Source: Paenibacillus dendritiformis (GTDB lineage Bacteria; Bacillota; Bacilli; Paenibacillales; Paenibacillaceae). From it: a stretch of 64,000 nucleotides of DNA. The notes beneath the pieces were generated by a model that was not told the DNA's origin, did not search any database, and saw only the letters and a program-made list of their open reading frames with translations. The stretch covers positions 1,922,501-1,986,500 of the forward strand of contig NZ_AP025344.1 in the NCBI RefSeq assembly GCF_021654795.1, written 5' to 3'. Below, one piece after another: positions 16,942-26,004 of this stretch (its first letter is position 1; each line of letters begins with the position of its first letter). A program made the translations under genes and the position numbers.

Positions 16942-17937
16942 ATGGATTCAACAATTGTCAGCACCCTATTAATCGGGGCGATTATTGTTATCGCTCTGAG
17001 TGTGTTTTTCAGCTTTTTCCCGGTTATGCTCTGGATATCCGCCATTGCATCCGGAGTCCGCATCGGCATTATTACGCTGGTGGCGATGCGTCTGCGCCGG
17101 GTAACCCCGAGCCGGATCGTCAATCCGATGATCAAGGCGACGAAGGCGGGGCTTGGCTTGTCCATCAACCAACTGGAGAGCCATTACCTTGCCGGAGGTA
17201 ATGTTGACCGCGTTGTCAACGCCCTTATCGCGGCGCAGCGGGCCAACATCAGCCTCGAATTCGAGCGTGCCGCCGCAATCGATTTGGCGGGCCGCGACGT
17301 TCTGCAGGCGGTGCAAATGAGCGTTAACCCGCGCGTCATCGAGACGCCGATCGTCGCTGCGGTCGCGAAGGACGGGATCGAGGTCAAGGTTCGCGCCCGC
17401 GTTACGGTTCGCGCCAATATCGACCGTCTCGTCGGGGGCGCCGGGGAAGAGACGATTATCGCCCGTGTCGGCGAAGGTATCGTTACGACGGTCGGTTCGA
17501 GCTCCACGCACAAGGATGTTTTGGAGAATCCCGACCTTATTTCCCGCACTGTGCTTGGCAAGGGTCTTGATGCCGGTACCGCGTTCGAAATTCTGTCCAT
17601 CGATATCGCCGATGTCGACGTAGGCAAGAACATCGGTGCGCATCTGCAGACCGAGCAAGCGGAAGCAGACAAGCGCATCGCTCAGGCGAAGGCGGAGGAA
17701 CGCCGCGCGATGGCGGTCGCGGAAGAGCAGGAGATGAAGGCCCGCGTCGTCGAGATGCGCGCCCGCGTCGTTCAGTCCGAATCCGAGGTTCCGATCGCGA
17801 TGGCGGATGCTCTTCGCACAGGCAAGCTCGGGGTCATGGATTACATGAACCTGAAAAACATCGAAGCCGACACCCATATGCGCGGCACGCTCGGCAAAAT
17901 GGGCGAAAACGGCAGCGACAACAAATCGGAAAGCTAG
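16942..17937 (+). CDS. floA: Flotillin-like protein FloA
   Basis: A 331-residue lipid-raft scaffold of the FloA/YqfA family. It has an N-terminal membrane hairpin (about residues 5-50), then a PHB-like domain and an Ala/Glu/Lys/Arg-rich helical region ([20 protein letters not shown]) that drives oligomerisation. Length matches the family. TTGGAGG lies 12 nt before the ATG. It lies downstream of nfeD and 10 nt before another membrane-protein gene, an arrangement like yqeZ-yqfA-yqfB of Bacillus. Confidence 0.95.
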   Translation: MDSTIVSTLLIGAIIVIALSVFFSFFPVMLWISAIASGVRIGIITLVAMRLRRVTPSRIVNPMIKATKAGLGLSINQLESHYLAGGNVDRVVNALIAAQRANISLEFERAAAIDLAGRDVLQAVQMSVNPRVIETPIVAAVAKDGIEVKVRARVTVRANIDRLVGGAGEETIIARVGEGIVTTVGSSSTHKDVLENPDLISRTVLGKGLDAGTAFEILSIDIADVDVGKNIGAHLQTEQAEADKRIAQAKAEERRAMAVAEEQEMKARVVEMRARVVQSESEVPIAMADALRTGKLGVMDYMNLKNIEADTHMRGTLGKMGENGSDNKSES

Positions 17938-17947
17938 GCGATGAGCC

Positions 17948-18433
17948 ATGGATATCTTTGAAAAGGTATTGCGTTTTCTGTTGAACAATCCATTTCTGGC
18001 CGTCATTCTGATCGGCTTCGTGTTCTCCATCTTGCGGAAGGGCAACAAGCCGGCCAATCGGATGCCGAGCTTCGGCGGCGATACGGCGGGGAACCGGCCG
18101 GACTCCGAGCCGGACGAGCGCGATGCCGAGCCGGATCAGATGGACGAAGAAGAGCGGTCTTATCCGATCTATGCGGAGGATCGCAGCTCTCAAGCCGGGA
18201 TGCCGGAAGCCTATGTATCGCGGGAGACCGGCAGCATTATGCGGGAAGAGAGAATTGCGGCGATGAAGCCTGCGGTGGGCCCGGTCGGTTCCCCGCGGAA
18301 TGCGGATTCTAGCAAGAAGGAAGCGATGGCTGCGGCCAATGTCGGGATTCGCCCGGAGGAGGCGTTGAAGGGCGTGCTCTGGTCCGAGATTCTGGGCCCG
18401 CCGCGGGCAAAACGGCCTTTTGGCCGCCGCTGA
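17948..18433 (+). CDS. Small membrane-anchored protein downstream of floA (function unknown)
   Basis: A 161-residue protein with one N-terminal membrane segment (FLAVILIGFVFSILRKG, about residues 16-32) and a long acidic, low-complexity hydrophilic region. The conserved-looking C-terminus contains EEALKGVLWSEILGPPRAKR. The position corresponds to yqfB of Bacillus, but I cannot claim homology. The ATG at 17948 has only a weak upstream site (CTAGGCG). Its 3' 90 codons and downstream DNA are duplicated in tandem just after it. Confidence 0.8.
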   Translation: MDIFEKVLRFLLNNPFLAVILIGFVFSILRKGNKPANRMPSFGGDTAGNRPDSEPDERDAEPDQMDEEERSYPIYAEDRSSQAGMPEAYVSRETGSIMREERIAAMKPAVGPVGSPRNADSSKKEAMAAANVGIRPEEALKGVLWSEILGPPRAKRPFGRR

Positions 18434-18856
18434 AACGGTTCCCCTATGGTCGGGAAGTTCCGCTTCTCATCGTTATTATGTTTTTGCTGAGTCGGTTCTG
18501 ACAGACATAAGTCAGGCCTGCGCGGGTATATGTCCGGGATTCCGGACGCTTCGCGGGTCTGGCTTTTTTCGTCACGTGACCGTCAGAGAAGGGCAGTAGG
18601 CATGACCTAGCGATTGTCCGCCGGCGTACGAGACACGAATCCTGCTCAGATGCAGCATTTTTAGCTTGTTTCAGCGCTTTGAGGGCAAATTGCTGCAAAA
18701 GAGCAGCTTTTGGCCCTGATATGGGCTAAATGAAGCAATAGGATGTGAATTTCCTGCAGATTTGCAGCATTTCTTGTACGGTCACTCGGTGTCTCTCAAA
18801 ATGCTGTAAAATTGCAGCTTTCTGTGCTCAATCCCCGTGAAAGAACCTTCGAGTGA
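18164..18856. repeat. Tandem segmental duplication, unit A (693 bp)
   Basis: The unit starts inside the preceding gene at CCGATCTATGCGG and runs through its stop and about 420 bp of spacer. It is followed immediately by a near-identical unit B. The differences are scattered substitutions plus 22 inserted bases in unit B. Confidence 0.95.
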
Positions 18857-19147
18857 CCGATCTATGCGGAGGATCGCAGCTCTCAAGCCGGGATGCCGGA
18901 AGCCTATGTTTCCCGGGAGACGGGCAGCATTACGCGGGAGACGGGCAGCATTATGCGGGAAGAGAGAATTGCGGCGATGAAGCCTGCGGTGGGCCCGGTC
19001 GGTTCCCCGCGGAATGCGGATTCTAGCAAGAAGGAAGCCATGGCTGCGGCCAATGTCGGGATTCGCCCGGAGGAGGCGTTGAAGGGCGTCCTCTGGTCCG
19101 AGATTCTGGGACCGCCGCGGGCAAAACGGCCTTTTGGCCGCCGCTGA
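18857..19147 (+). pseudogene. Headless duplicate of the C-terminal 90 codons of the floA-downstream gene
   Basis: From 18857 the reading frame matches the C-terminal part of the gene at 17948, including the exact stop. It lacks the membrane anchor and the first 72 codons. A TGA stands directly upstream in frame (18854-18856), and no ribosome-binding site precedes the first ATG (18893). It carries a seven-codon internal repeat (RETGSI-type). It is most simply a non-expressed duplication remnant; the frame has stayed open, so it is either recent or tolerated. Confidence 0.85.
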
Positions 19148-19571
19148 AACGGTTCCCCTATGGTCGGGAAGTTCCTCTTCTCTTCGTTATTGTGTTTTTG
19201 CTGAGTCGGTTCTGACAGACATAAGCCAGGCCTGCGCGGGGATAATGTCCGGGATTCCGGACGCTTCGCGGGTCTGGCTATTTTCGTCATGTGACCGTCA
19301 GAGAAGGGCAGTAGGCATGACCTAGCGATTGTCCGCCGGCGTACGAGACATGAATCCTGCTCAGATGCAGCATTTTTAGCTTGTTTCAGCGCTTTGAGGG
19401 CAAATTGCTGCAAAAGAGCAGCTTTTGGCACTGATATGGGCTGAATGAAGCAATAGGATGTGAATTTCCTGCAGATTTGCAGCATTTCTTGTACGGTCAC
19501 TCGGTGTCTTTCAAAATGCTGTAAAATTGCAGCTTTCTGCGCTCAATCCCCGTGAAAGAACCCTCTAGTGA
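18857..19571. repeat. Tandem segmental duplication, unit B (715 bp)
   Basis: This is a second copy of 18164-18856, longer by 22 nt: a 21-nt in-frame duplication at about 18920-18950 and one extra base near 19240. CCGAT occurs at the start of unit A, at the junction and just after unit B. That marks the five-base microhomology at which the units recombined. Confidence 0.95.
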
Positions 19572-19969
19572 CCGATAACTCGGCGGGGTCTATCCTTCCC
19601 CGATAGCCTTCATTCCATGCCTGGCCCGTGACCAAGCGCAGTAACGCGTATTCTAACGGGAGAAATGCAAGGCGCAACCAAGAGCGCAACGCAAGGCGCA
19701 ATGCCAGGGCGCAACGCAAGGGAGCTAGGTGCAGCCTTGCCGATGCAACGTTCTCCCCCTCAAAGCGGGCGGCCTTTGCGACCTGCTGCTAATGAAATGC
19801 GACTTTCCAAGAAAAAGCCCCTGTCCTCGCAAACAGGAGTGCTTTGCCCCGTTGACATGTGAAGGCGGCGAGCTGTCGGCGCCTGCCCTTTCTATCCGTT
19901 CCCTCATATTTCATAATCCGGCCTTGTTCCGCATAGGTTGTAAAGTACAGGAAGGGGGCCCTTGCCAAA
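19148..19969. other. Gene-poor spacer: repeat unit B tail, hairpins and GCGCAA repeats
   Basis: No supported gene is seen. Up to 19571 it is the second copy of the duplicated spacer and carries three GCTGC/GCAGC-type hairpins. At 19672-19714 four GCGCAA units recur every 12-13 nt. The remainder (19715-19969) shows only open frames without ribosome-binding sites. I could not fix a promoter for the yqfC operon. Confidence 0.7.
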
Positions 19970-20263
19970 ATGAGCCGCATTGCCCGCAAATTGCGCCAGT
20001 GGTCCGTAAATTGGTTCGATCTGCCGCAGGATATGATCACCGATATGCCCCGTCTGGTCATGACCGGCAATCGCAAGCTGGTCGTAGAGAACCATCAGGG
20101 CATTCTTCACTTCTCCGATCAGCACATGCGACTCGCCTTGGCAGCGGGCCAACTGGAAGTGTACGGAACCGGTTTGACGATTCGCGCCATCTATACGGAG
20201 GAAATCTGTATCGAGGGCGTTATCAACGATATCAAATACCACGGAACGGGGGGAACGTCGTGA
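19970..20263 (+). CDS. yqfC: Sporulation protein YqfC
   Basis: A 97-residue YabP/YqfC family protein, made in the mother cell during sporulation in relatives. It contains the recognisable PRLVMTGNRKLVVENHQGIL and a C-terminal EICIEGVINDIKY stretch. AGGAAGGGGG lies about 12 nt before ATG 19970. It is translationally coupled to yqfD by a 4-nt GTGA overlap. In Bacillus the pair is under sigma-E; no clear sigma-E site was found here. Confidence 0.93.
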   Translation: MSRIARKLRQWSVNWFDLPQDMITDMPRLVMTGNRKLVVENHQGILHFSDQHMRLALAAGQLEVYGTGLTIRAIYTEEICIEGVINDIKYHGTGGTS

Positions 20264-21501
20264 AAGCTCCTTCATTTACCCGCCTGCGCGGCTATGTCCG
20301 TGCCAGTCTGCGCGGCGGCAACATCGAGACCTTTATCAATGCCGCCGCGCTGCAACAGATCAGAGTGTGGGATGTCCGGCGTCTCCCGGACGGCCAAACG
20401 GAATGTTATTTGCTGGTCAGCGATTTCTGGCGCCTTCGGCCGCTGTTGAAGCAGACAGGCTGCCGCATTCATGTGGAGCAGCGCTACGGGCTTCCATTCT
20501 CTATCGTGCGGATCCGCCGGCGGAAGTTTTTTGTCATGGGCGGAATTCTTTTTTTGCTCGGATTGTACATGCTGTCTTCCCTCGTCTGGAGCATCGAAGT
20601 TACGGGCAATGTCCGCATTCCGACGGAGGAGGTGCTGAAGCAGGCGAGAGAGCAGGGCATCTACCCGTTCCAATGGACCTTCCGGCTGCGCGATCCGGAC
20701 GCCGTCTCCAAAGCGATGAATTCGCAACTGAAGGGCGTCTCGTGGATTGGCATTGAGCGGAACGGGACAAGAATCCGGATTCAGGTCGTGGAATCGACCT
20801 TGCCTGAAAATAAGGGGCTTGTTAACCCGCGCCATCTTGTGGCCAAGACGGACGGGGTGATTACGCATATCATCGCGGAGCGGGGCCGTCCGGCCGTGAG
20901 ACAGCATTCCCGGGTGAAGAAGGGCGATATTCTCATCTCGGGCCGAATCGGAACCGAAGAGCTGCCGAGCACGGTGGCGGCCAAGGGACAGGTGCGGGCG
21001 CTCGTATGGCATGAATATGACGTTGCCGCTCCTCTTGTCACCAAGCGCAAAGTATATACCGGGGAGGAAAAGGAGCTTCGCTATGTGACGGCGGGAGACC
21101 GGCGTCTGCAGATCGCCGGCTACGGCGGCATCCCGTTCGACAGCTACGAGACGATTGTGGAAGCGAAGCGGCTGCAATGGAGGCAATGGGTGCTGCCGTT
21201 CGGCTGGCAGACGGAGGTGCTGAAGGAAGCTCATATCATCTCGGAGGAGCGAAGCGAGCAGGAGGCGGCTGCCGCCGGGCTGCAGGAGGCCCGCGCCGAT
21301 GTGTTGGCCAAGAACGGTCCCGAGGCGCGCATTCATGAGGAAAAAATTTTGCATCAGAAGGCGGAGAATGGTAAAGTGGTCATGAAGGTGCTTTTTGAAG
21401 TGGAGCAGTCGATTGCGGAAGAATTGCCGATTGTGCCGCAGGCACAGCCGGATCCGGGTGCGCAGGATGAACAAGCGGCGCCTCCACAAGCGAGAGGATA
21501 A
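20260..21501 (+). CDS. yqfD: Sporulation protein YqfD
   Basis: A 413-residue YqfD family stage IV sporulation-type membrane protein. It has an N-terminal domain of about 90 residues, one membrane segment (FFVMGGILFLLGLYMLSSLV, about residues 90-110), and a large extracytoplasmic region with a POTRA-like start (SIEVTGNVRIPTEEV). The start is GTG 20260 overlapping the yqfC stop, giving MKAPSFTRLRGYV. The frame is open further upstream through yqfC, but that is not a start. The role in sporulation is known from relatives; the mechanism is not. Confidence 0.93.
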   Translation: MKAPSFTRLRGYVRASLRGGNIETFINAAALQQIRVWDVRRLPDGQTECYLLVSDFWRLRPLLKQTGCRIHVEQRYGLPFSIVRIRRRKFFVMGGILFLLGLYMLSSLVWSIEVTGNVRIPTEEVLKQAREQGIYPFQWTFRLRDPDAVSKAMNSQLKGVSWIGIERNGTRIRIQVVESTLPENKGLVNPRHLVAKTDGVITHIIAERGRPAVRQHSRVKKGDILISGRIGTEELPSTVAAKGQVRALVWHEYDVAAPLVTKRKVYTGEEKELRYVTAGDRRLQIAGYGGIPFDSYETIVEAKRLQWRQWVLPFGWQTEVLKEAHIISEERSEQEAAAAGLQEARADVLAKNGPEARIHEEKILHQKAENGKVVMKVLFEVEQSIAEELPIVPQAQPDPGAQDEQAAPPQARG

Positions 21502-21527
21502 TGAACGTTTAAGGAGACTGAGAGTTT

Positions 21528-22496
21528 TTGACGCAACCAACAATTGTCAAGCTTACACTGCAGAACGTTGCCGAGGGACTGGCTCTCTTCGGCCCGCAGG
21601 ACAAGTACCTGCGCATGATTCAGAGCGGCACGGACGCGAACGTAATGTCGCGGGATGCGGAGATTTCCATTTCAGGAGAGGCGATGGAGGTTGAGAAGCT
21701 GCAGCAGCTATTTGAAGTCCTGCTGGAGCTGGTGCGGAACAACATCGCCCTGTCCGAACGCGACATTCAGTACGCCATCGATTTGGCTCAGGATTGGAAA
21801 GTCCATGAACTGCTCGATCTGTTCAGAGGCGAGATTGCCCACACTTACCGGGGCAAGCCGATACGGGTGAAGACGATTGGGCAGAGGCATTATGTATCCA
21901 CCATTAAGAAGAAGGACATCGTGTTCGGCATCGGCCCGGCGGGGACAGGCAAGACGTATTTGGCCGTCGTCCTGGCGGTGATGGCGCTGAAGGAAGGAGC
22001 GGTCAAGCGGATCGTATTGACCCGGCCGGCCGTAGAGGCCGGCGAGAATCTGGGCTTCCTTCCGGGGGATCTGCAGGAGAAGGTAGACCCGTATTTGCGG
22101 CCGCTGTATGATGCGCTGTATGACGTGATGGGCCTGGATCAAGTCGGGAAAGCATTGGAACGGGGACTGATCGAGGTCGCGCCGCTTGCTTACATGCGCG
22201 GCCGCACGTTAGATGACGCGTTCATTATTTTGGACGAAGCACAGAATACGACGCCCGAACAGATGAAGATGTTCCTCACACGGCTCGGCTTCGGCTCGAA
22301 GATGGTCATCACCGGAGACATCACCCAGATCGATCTGCCGCGCGGCAAGCGCTCGGGCCTGGTGGAGGCTTCTCATATTTTGCATGAGATTGAAGAAATC
22401 GGCTTTGTGCACTTTGCCGAGCAGGATGTCGTTCGTCATTCCTTAGTGCAGAAAATTATTACAGCTTATCAAAAGGATAGCGAAAACCAAGGATAG
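21528..22496 (+). CDS. PhoH family ATPase
   Basis: A 322-residue PhoH-like protein with Walker A GPAGTGKT at residues 136-143 and a Walker B-type DDAFIILDEAQN. The N-terminal region of about 110 residues resembles a KH-like segment. The start is TTG 21528, supported by AAGGAGA 12 nt upstream. PhoH proteins are linked to RNA metabolism, and the position beside ybeY is conserved. A second, different PhoH protein is encoded at 51176. Confidence 0.95.
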   Translation: MTQPTIVKLTLQNVAEGLALFGPQDKYLRMIQSGTDANVMSRDAEISISGEAMEVEKLQQLFEVLLELVRNNIALSERDIQYAIDLAQDWKVHELLDLFRGEIAHTYRGKPIRVKTIGQRHYVSTIKKKDIVFGIGPAGTGKTYLAVVLAVMALKEGAVKRIVLTRPAVEAGENLGFLPGDLQEKVDPYLRPLYDALYDVMGLDQVGKALERGLIEVAPLAYMRGRTLDDAFIILDEAQNTTPEQMKMFLTRLGFGSKMVITGDITQIDLPRGKRSGLVEASHILHEIEEIGFVHFAEQDVVRHSLVQKIITAYQKDSENQG

Positions 22497-22511
22497 AGAG
22501 GGTTGTTCTCT

Positions 22512-24908
22512 ATGCTAAAGACAAATCGTTCCGGCGACGGAAGCAAGCCGGCCCGGCAAGTGAATATGTCCGGTTGGAAATACAGCGTGGGCGTGCGCTT
22601 TCTTTTGTTTTTTCTCATCACGCTGCTGTTCTATCTCAGCTTGGCTCCGAGCGTGCTGCCGGAGAAATTCGATATTGAGGTCAACGTGCGGAGCGAGAAG
22701 GACATTATCGCGCCGATTCAGATACCGGACAAGAAGGCAACGCTCAAAGCCCAGGATCAGGCGGCCGAACGGGTGCAGCCGATATACGATATCATATCTT
22801 TGCGGAATGAGCGTCTGTCAGACAGCATATTCGATCGGATCGAGCAATTGAACTCGGACGAGACGATCTCTTATTCCCAGAAGGTGGACGTATTCCGCCG
22901 GGAGATTCCGGAGATGGTGAAGGATCATGTGCGCCAGTTCCTGACGACGGGACGGAATACCAATACCTATTCTAGCGTGATGCTCGAGGAAATAAGCAAG
23001 CGTCTCGAAGAGCAGACTTACCGTATTCCCGAGGAGACGTATATCAAGATCGCGAGATTGACCAAAGAAGATATTACGGAAATGAAATCGGTCGCGCGGG
23101 AGCTCGTCTCGAAGCTGATGAGCGATGCGGTGCCCGAAGCGGCGATCGCCCGGGCGAAGGTGCCTGAATACGTCAACGCCAGCTCCCTGAACAAGCGCTC
23201 GGCGCGCGAAGTCGTGCAGGAACTGGTCCGGCTGGTCATTACGCCGAACAAGTTTTACGACGATGAAGCGACGAAGGAAGCGAAGGTTCAAGCCCGGGAG
23301 AATACGCCGCCGGTATTTATTAAGCAGGGCGATATTTTCGTCAAAAAGGGCCAGCTGATCACCCAAGAAATGTATGATCTGCTGCGTGAGAACGATCTGC
23401 TGAAGACCGAAGTCAACTATTGGCCGCAATTCGGCCTGCTGCTTCTGTCGGCCCTGTTCTCGCTTGTCTTGTTCATGTTCATGCGCCAGGCAAGTCATAC
23501 GCATTTCAAGTTCAACAATGTGCAGCTGTTGATGTTGCTGCTTATTTTCACGATCAACATCATTGCCGTTCATATTATCGCGTACTCGCAGACGGAAGAC
23601 GCGGTATTTATCGGCTACGCGGCGCCGGTCGCCATGGGCGTCATGCTGATTACGCTCTTGATCGATCTGCCGCTTGCCTATATTAGCGCGGTCGTATTGA
23701 GCGTCGTCGCCAGCATTATTTTGAACACGCATCAGGGCGCCTTATTCGATTTTCATTTTGGCTTTTTTGCCCTCGTCACATCCTATGCGGCGATATTCGC
23801 GATCCACCGCGCGAGCCAGCGCTCGACGATATTGAAGGCGGGCATAATGGTGTGCATTTTCGGCAGCTTGACGGTGCTGACGCTGTCCATGCTGAACGGA
23901 GATGCGCTCAATCAGCGCGAGACGATGCTTGCGGCGGCGTTCGCCTTCGCGAGCGGGCTGCTGAATGCGGTGCTGGTGATGGGATTGATGCCGTTTTTCG
24001 AGGTGACCTTCGGCATTTTGTCCGCGCTGAAGCTGGTCGAGCTGTCGAACCCGAACCATCCGCTGCTTCGGAAGCTCCTGACCGAGACGCCGGGCACGTA
24101 TCACCACAGCGTCATGGTCGGCAATCTCGCCGAGCAGGCGGCCGAAGCGATCGGCGCCAACGGGCTGCTCTGCCGCGTCGGCGCGTTCTACCACGATATC
24201 GGCAAGACGAAGCGTCCGAGCTATTTCATCGAGAATCAGACGAATATGGACAATCCGCATGATTTCATCGATCCGAAGCTGAGCACTTCGATTATTGTCG
24301 CCCATGCCCGCGACGGGGCCGAGATGCTCAAGGACTACAAGCTGCCGAAGCCGATTCGGGATATCGCCGAGCAGCATCACGGCACGACGTTTTTGAAGTA
24401 TTTCTATTACAAGGCGCTGAAGCTGGCCAAGGAGCAGGGCAAGGAGCCTGATTTCACGGAGGATGACTTCCGTTATCCGGGACCGAAGGCGCAATCGAAG
24501 GAAGCGGCCGTCGTCGGCATTGCCGACTGCGTGGAAGCGGCGGTGCGTTCGCTCCGCCACCCGACCGTGGAGCAGATCGAATCGATGATTCAAAAAATCA
24601 TTAAAGACCGTCTGGATGACAATCAATTCAATGAATGCGATCTGACCCTGCGCGAATTGGACATTATCGGCCAGTCGCTGAAGCAGACCGTCATGGGGAT
24701 ATTCCATTCCCGGATCGAATATCCGGACGATCCGAAGGCGAAGCAGGGCGGCGACAAGCCGGAAGCCGGGTCCGGCGAGAAGAAGGAGCCGCAGGCGGAT
24801 AAGGCGGTTGTCGAGGCGCAGTCCGACCAAGCGCCAAGGCCGGGAGCCGAGCCGAAGCCGGAAGCGTCAAGCAGCGAACCGGATTCGCTACCGGACGACA
24901 AATCGTAG
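22512..24908 (+). CDS. pgpH: Cyclic-di-AMP phosphodiesterase PgpH (7TM-HD)
   Basis: A 798-residue membrane protein. It has an N-terminal membrane segment, a large extracellular 7TMR-HDED domain, seven membrane segments (about residues 300-500) and a cytoplasmic HD domain with FYHDIGKTKRP (HDIG near 561-564). A low-complexity Glu/Lys/Pro/Ala tail of about 65 residues ends the protein. PgpH hydrolyses c-di-AMP. ATG 22512 fits the AGAGAGGG site 9 nt upstream better than TTG 22503, which would touch that site. It precedes ybeY as in Bacillus. Confidence 0.93.
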   Translation: MLKTNRSGDGSKPARQVNMSGWKYSVGVRFLLFFLITLLFYLSLAPSVLPEKFDIEVNVRSEKDIIAPIQIPDKKATLKAQDQAAERVQPIYDIISLRNERLSDSIFDRIEQLNSDETISYSQKVDVFRREIPEMVKDHVRQFLTTGRNTNTYSSVMLEEISKRLEEQTYRIPEETYIKIARLTKEDITEMKSVARELVSKLMSDAVPEAAIARAKVPEYVNASSLNKRSAREVVQELVRLVITPNKFYDDEATKEAKVQARENTPPVFIKQGDIFVKKGQLITQEMYDLLRENDLLKTEVNYWPQFGLLLLSALFSLVLFMFMRQASHTHFKFNNVQLLMLLLIFTINIIAVHIIAYSQTEDAVFIGYAAPVAMGVMLITLLIDLPLAYISAVVLSVVASIILNTHQGALFDFHFGFFALVTSYAAIFAIHRASQRSTILKAGIMVCIFGSLTVLTLSMLNGDALNQRETMLAAAFAFASGLLNAVLVMGLMPFFEVTFGILSALKLVELSNPNHPLLRKLLTETPGTYHHSVMVGNLAEQAAEAIGANGLLCRVGAFYHDIGKTKRPSYFIENQTNMDNPHDFIDPKLSTSIIVAHARDGAEMLKDYKLPKPIRDIAEQHHGTTFLKYFYYKALKLAKEQGKEPDFTEDDFRYPGPKAQSKEAAVVGIADCVEAAVRSLRHPTVEQIESMIQKIIKDRLDDNQFNECDLTLRELDIIGQSLKQTVMGIFHSRIEYPDDPKAKQGGDKPEAGSGEKKEPQADKAVVEAQSDQAPRPGAEPKPEASSSEPDSLPDDKS

Positions 24909-24933
24909 AGTGTGATGAAGGAGATTACGGAAC

Positions 24934-25437
24934 ATGCACACACTGAAGCTGGAATGGAACAATGATCAGGAGAAGCTTCCGATTGAACCGCCGCTCATCG
25001 AGCTGCTGGAGCGGATATTGCAAGAAGCGGCCCGGGCGGAAGGCGTGGATGGCGGAGAGGTGGCCCTCACCTTCGTCGACGACGCGGCCATCCACGAGTT
25101 GAACCGCGAGTATCGCGGCATCGATCGCCCGACGGACGTGCTGTCCTTCGCGATGCGCGAATCGACCGATGAAGAGATGGACATCTTATACGAAGTGGAA
25201 GAGGATGCCGAGCTGGAAGGCCTCAACGATGATTTGCTGGGAGACATTATCATCTCCACCGAACGCGCGCAGGCCCAGGCCGACGAATACGGTCATTCCC
25301 TTGAACGGGAAATCGGATTTTTGTTCGTGCACGGCTTCCTGCATCTGCTCGGCTATGATCATCAGGACGAGAAGAGCGAGCGCGAGATGATGGACAAGCA
25401 GGAGGCGGTTCTTGCCCGGGTTGGGCTGAACCGCTAA
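24934..25437 (+). CDS. ybeY: Endoribonuclease YbeY, rRNA maturation factor
   Basis: A 167-residue UPF0054 metalloprotein with the zinc-binding motif HGFLHLLGYDH at residues 133-143. The upstream RPTDVLSFAM segment is also typical. YbeY acts in 16S rRNA 3'-end processing and ribosome quality control. A run of acidic residues (about 78-95) is longer than in Bacillus. It overlaps dgkA by one base. Confidence 0.96.
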   Translation: MHTLKLEWNNDQEKLPIEPPLIELLERILQEAARAEGVDGGEVALTFVDDAAIHELNREYRGIDRPTDVLSFAMRESTDEEMDILYEVEEDAELEGLNDDLLGDIIISTERAQAQADEYGHSLEREIGFLFVHGFLHLLGYDHQDEKSEREMMDKQEAVLARVGLNR

Positions 25438-25808
25438 TGAGACGGCCGTGGGCGGACACATTCCGGGCAGCCTGGGAAGGCATCCTCTATGCTCTCCGCA
25501 CCCAGCGAAATATGCGCGTGCATGCGGCGGCCGCCGTGGCGGCCTGTCTGTTGGGAGCGGGCTTCGGGATATCGGCCGGCGAATGGCTGTGGCTGATTCT
25601 CGCGATCACGCTGGTGGTGTCAGCTGAACTGATCAATACGGCGGTGGAATCAGCGGTCGATCTGACGATGCCCGACCTGCATCCTCTTGCTAAAATCGCG
25701 AAGGATACCGCCGCCGGAGCCGTGTTGGTGACGGCGGTATTTGCCGTTATTGTCGGGGCGGTCTTGTTCGCAGGGCGTCTGCTGCAACTGCTGCGGAGCT
25801 TCTTATAA
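25437..25808 (+). CDS. dgkA: Diacylglycerol/undecaprenol kinase
   Basis: A 123-residue integral membrane kinase of the DgkA family. It has three membrane segments and the conserved signature ELINTAVESAVDL. In Gram-positives the substrate is mainly undecaprenol, feeding lipid-carrier recycling for the cell wall. The ATG uses the last A of the ybeY stop (TAATG). In Bacillus cdd lies between this gene and era; here era follows directly after a 196-nt spacer. Confidence 0.94.
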   Translation: MRRPWADTFRAAWEGILYALRTQRNMRVHAAAAVAACLLGAGFGISAGEWLWLILAITLVVSAELINTAVESAVDLTMPDLHPLAKIAKDTAAGAVLVTAVFAVIVGAVLFAGRLLQLLRSFL

Positions 25809-25912
25809 GGACCGTTCCCGCAATGGTCTTGTCATGGCGAATCGATTCGGGAAGTAACCTCTTTGCGGCATCCCCTGCAGCATCGAATCGCCGCGGAACC
25901 GATGGAACGCAT

Positions 25913-25980
25913 CGCAAGCGGTGACTGCCGGAATTGCATTTATTTTGCAGCGGCGGTCACCGCTTGCGTACATATATGAT
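25913..25980 (+). promoter_or_regulatory. 18-bp hairpin and -10-like element upstream of era
   Basis: 25913-25930 (CGCAAGCGGTGACTGCCG) pairs with 25951-25968 around a 20-nt loop, with only one G-T pair. TATGAT follows at 25975-25980 and a GGGAGG site at 25990. There is no T-run, so it is not a standard terminator. Confidence 0.55.
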
Positions 25981-26004
25981 AAAATAAACGGGAGGCAACT
26001 TGCG

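Noticed and set aside
18164..19571. Insertion sequence or CRISPR origin for the direct repeats
   Set aside because: There is no transposase, no terminal inverted repeats and only two long units without spacers; a simple tandem duplication explains the data.
19905..19950. Possible sigma-E promoter before yqfC (TCATATT and CATAGGTT)
   Set aside because: The two elements are about 20 bp apart, too far for sigma-E, so no promoter was annotated.
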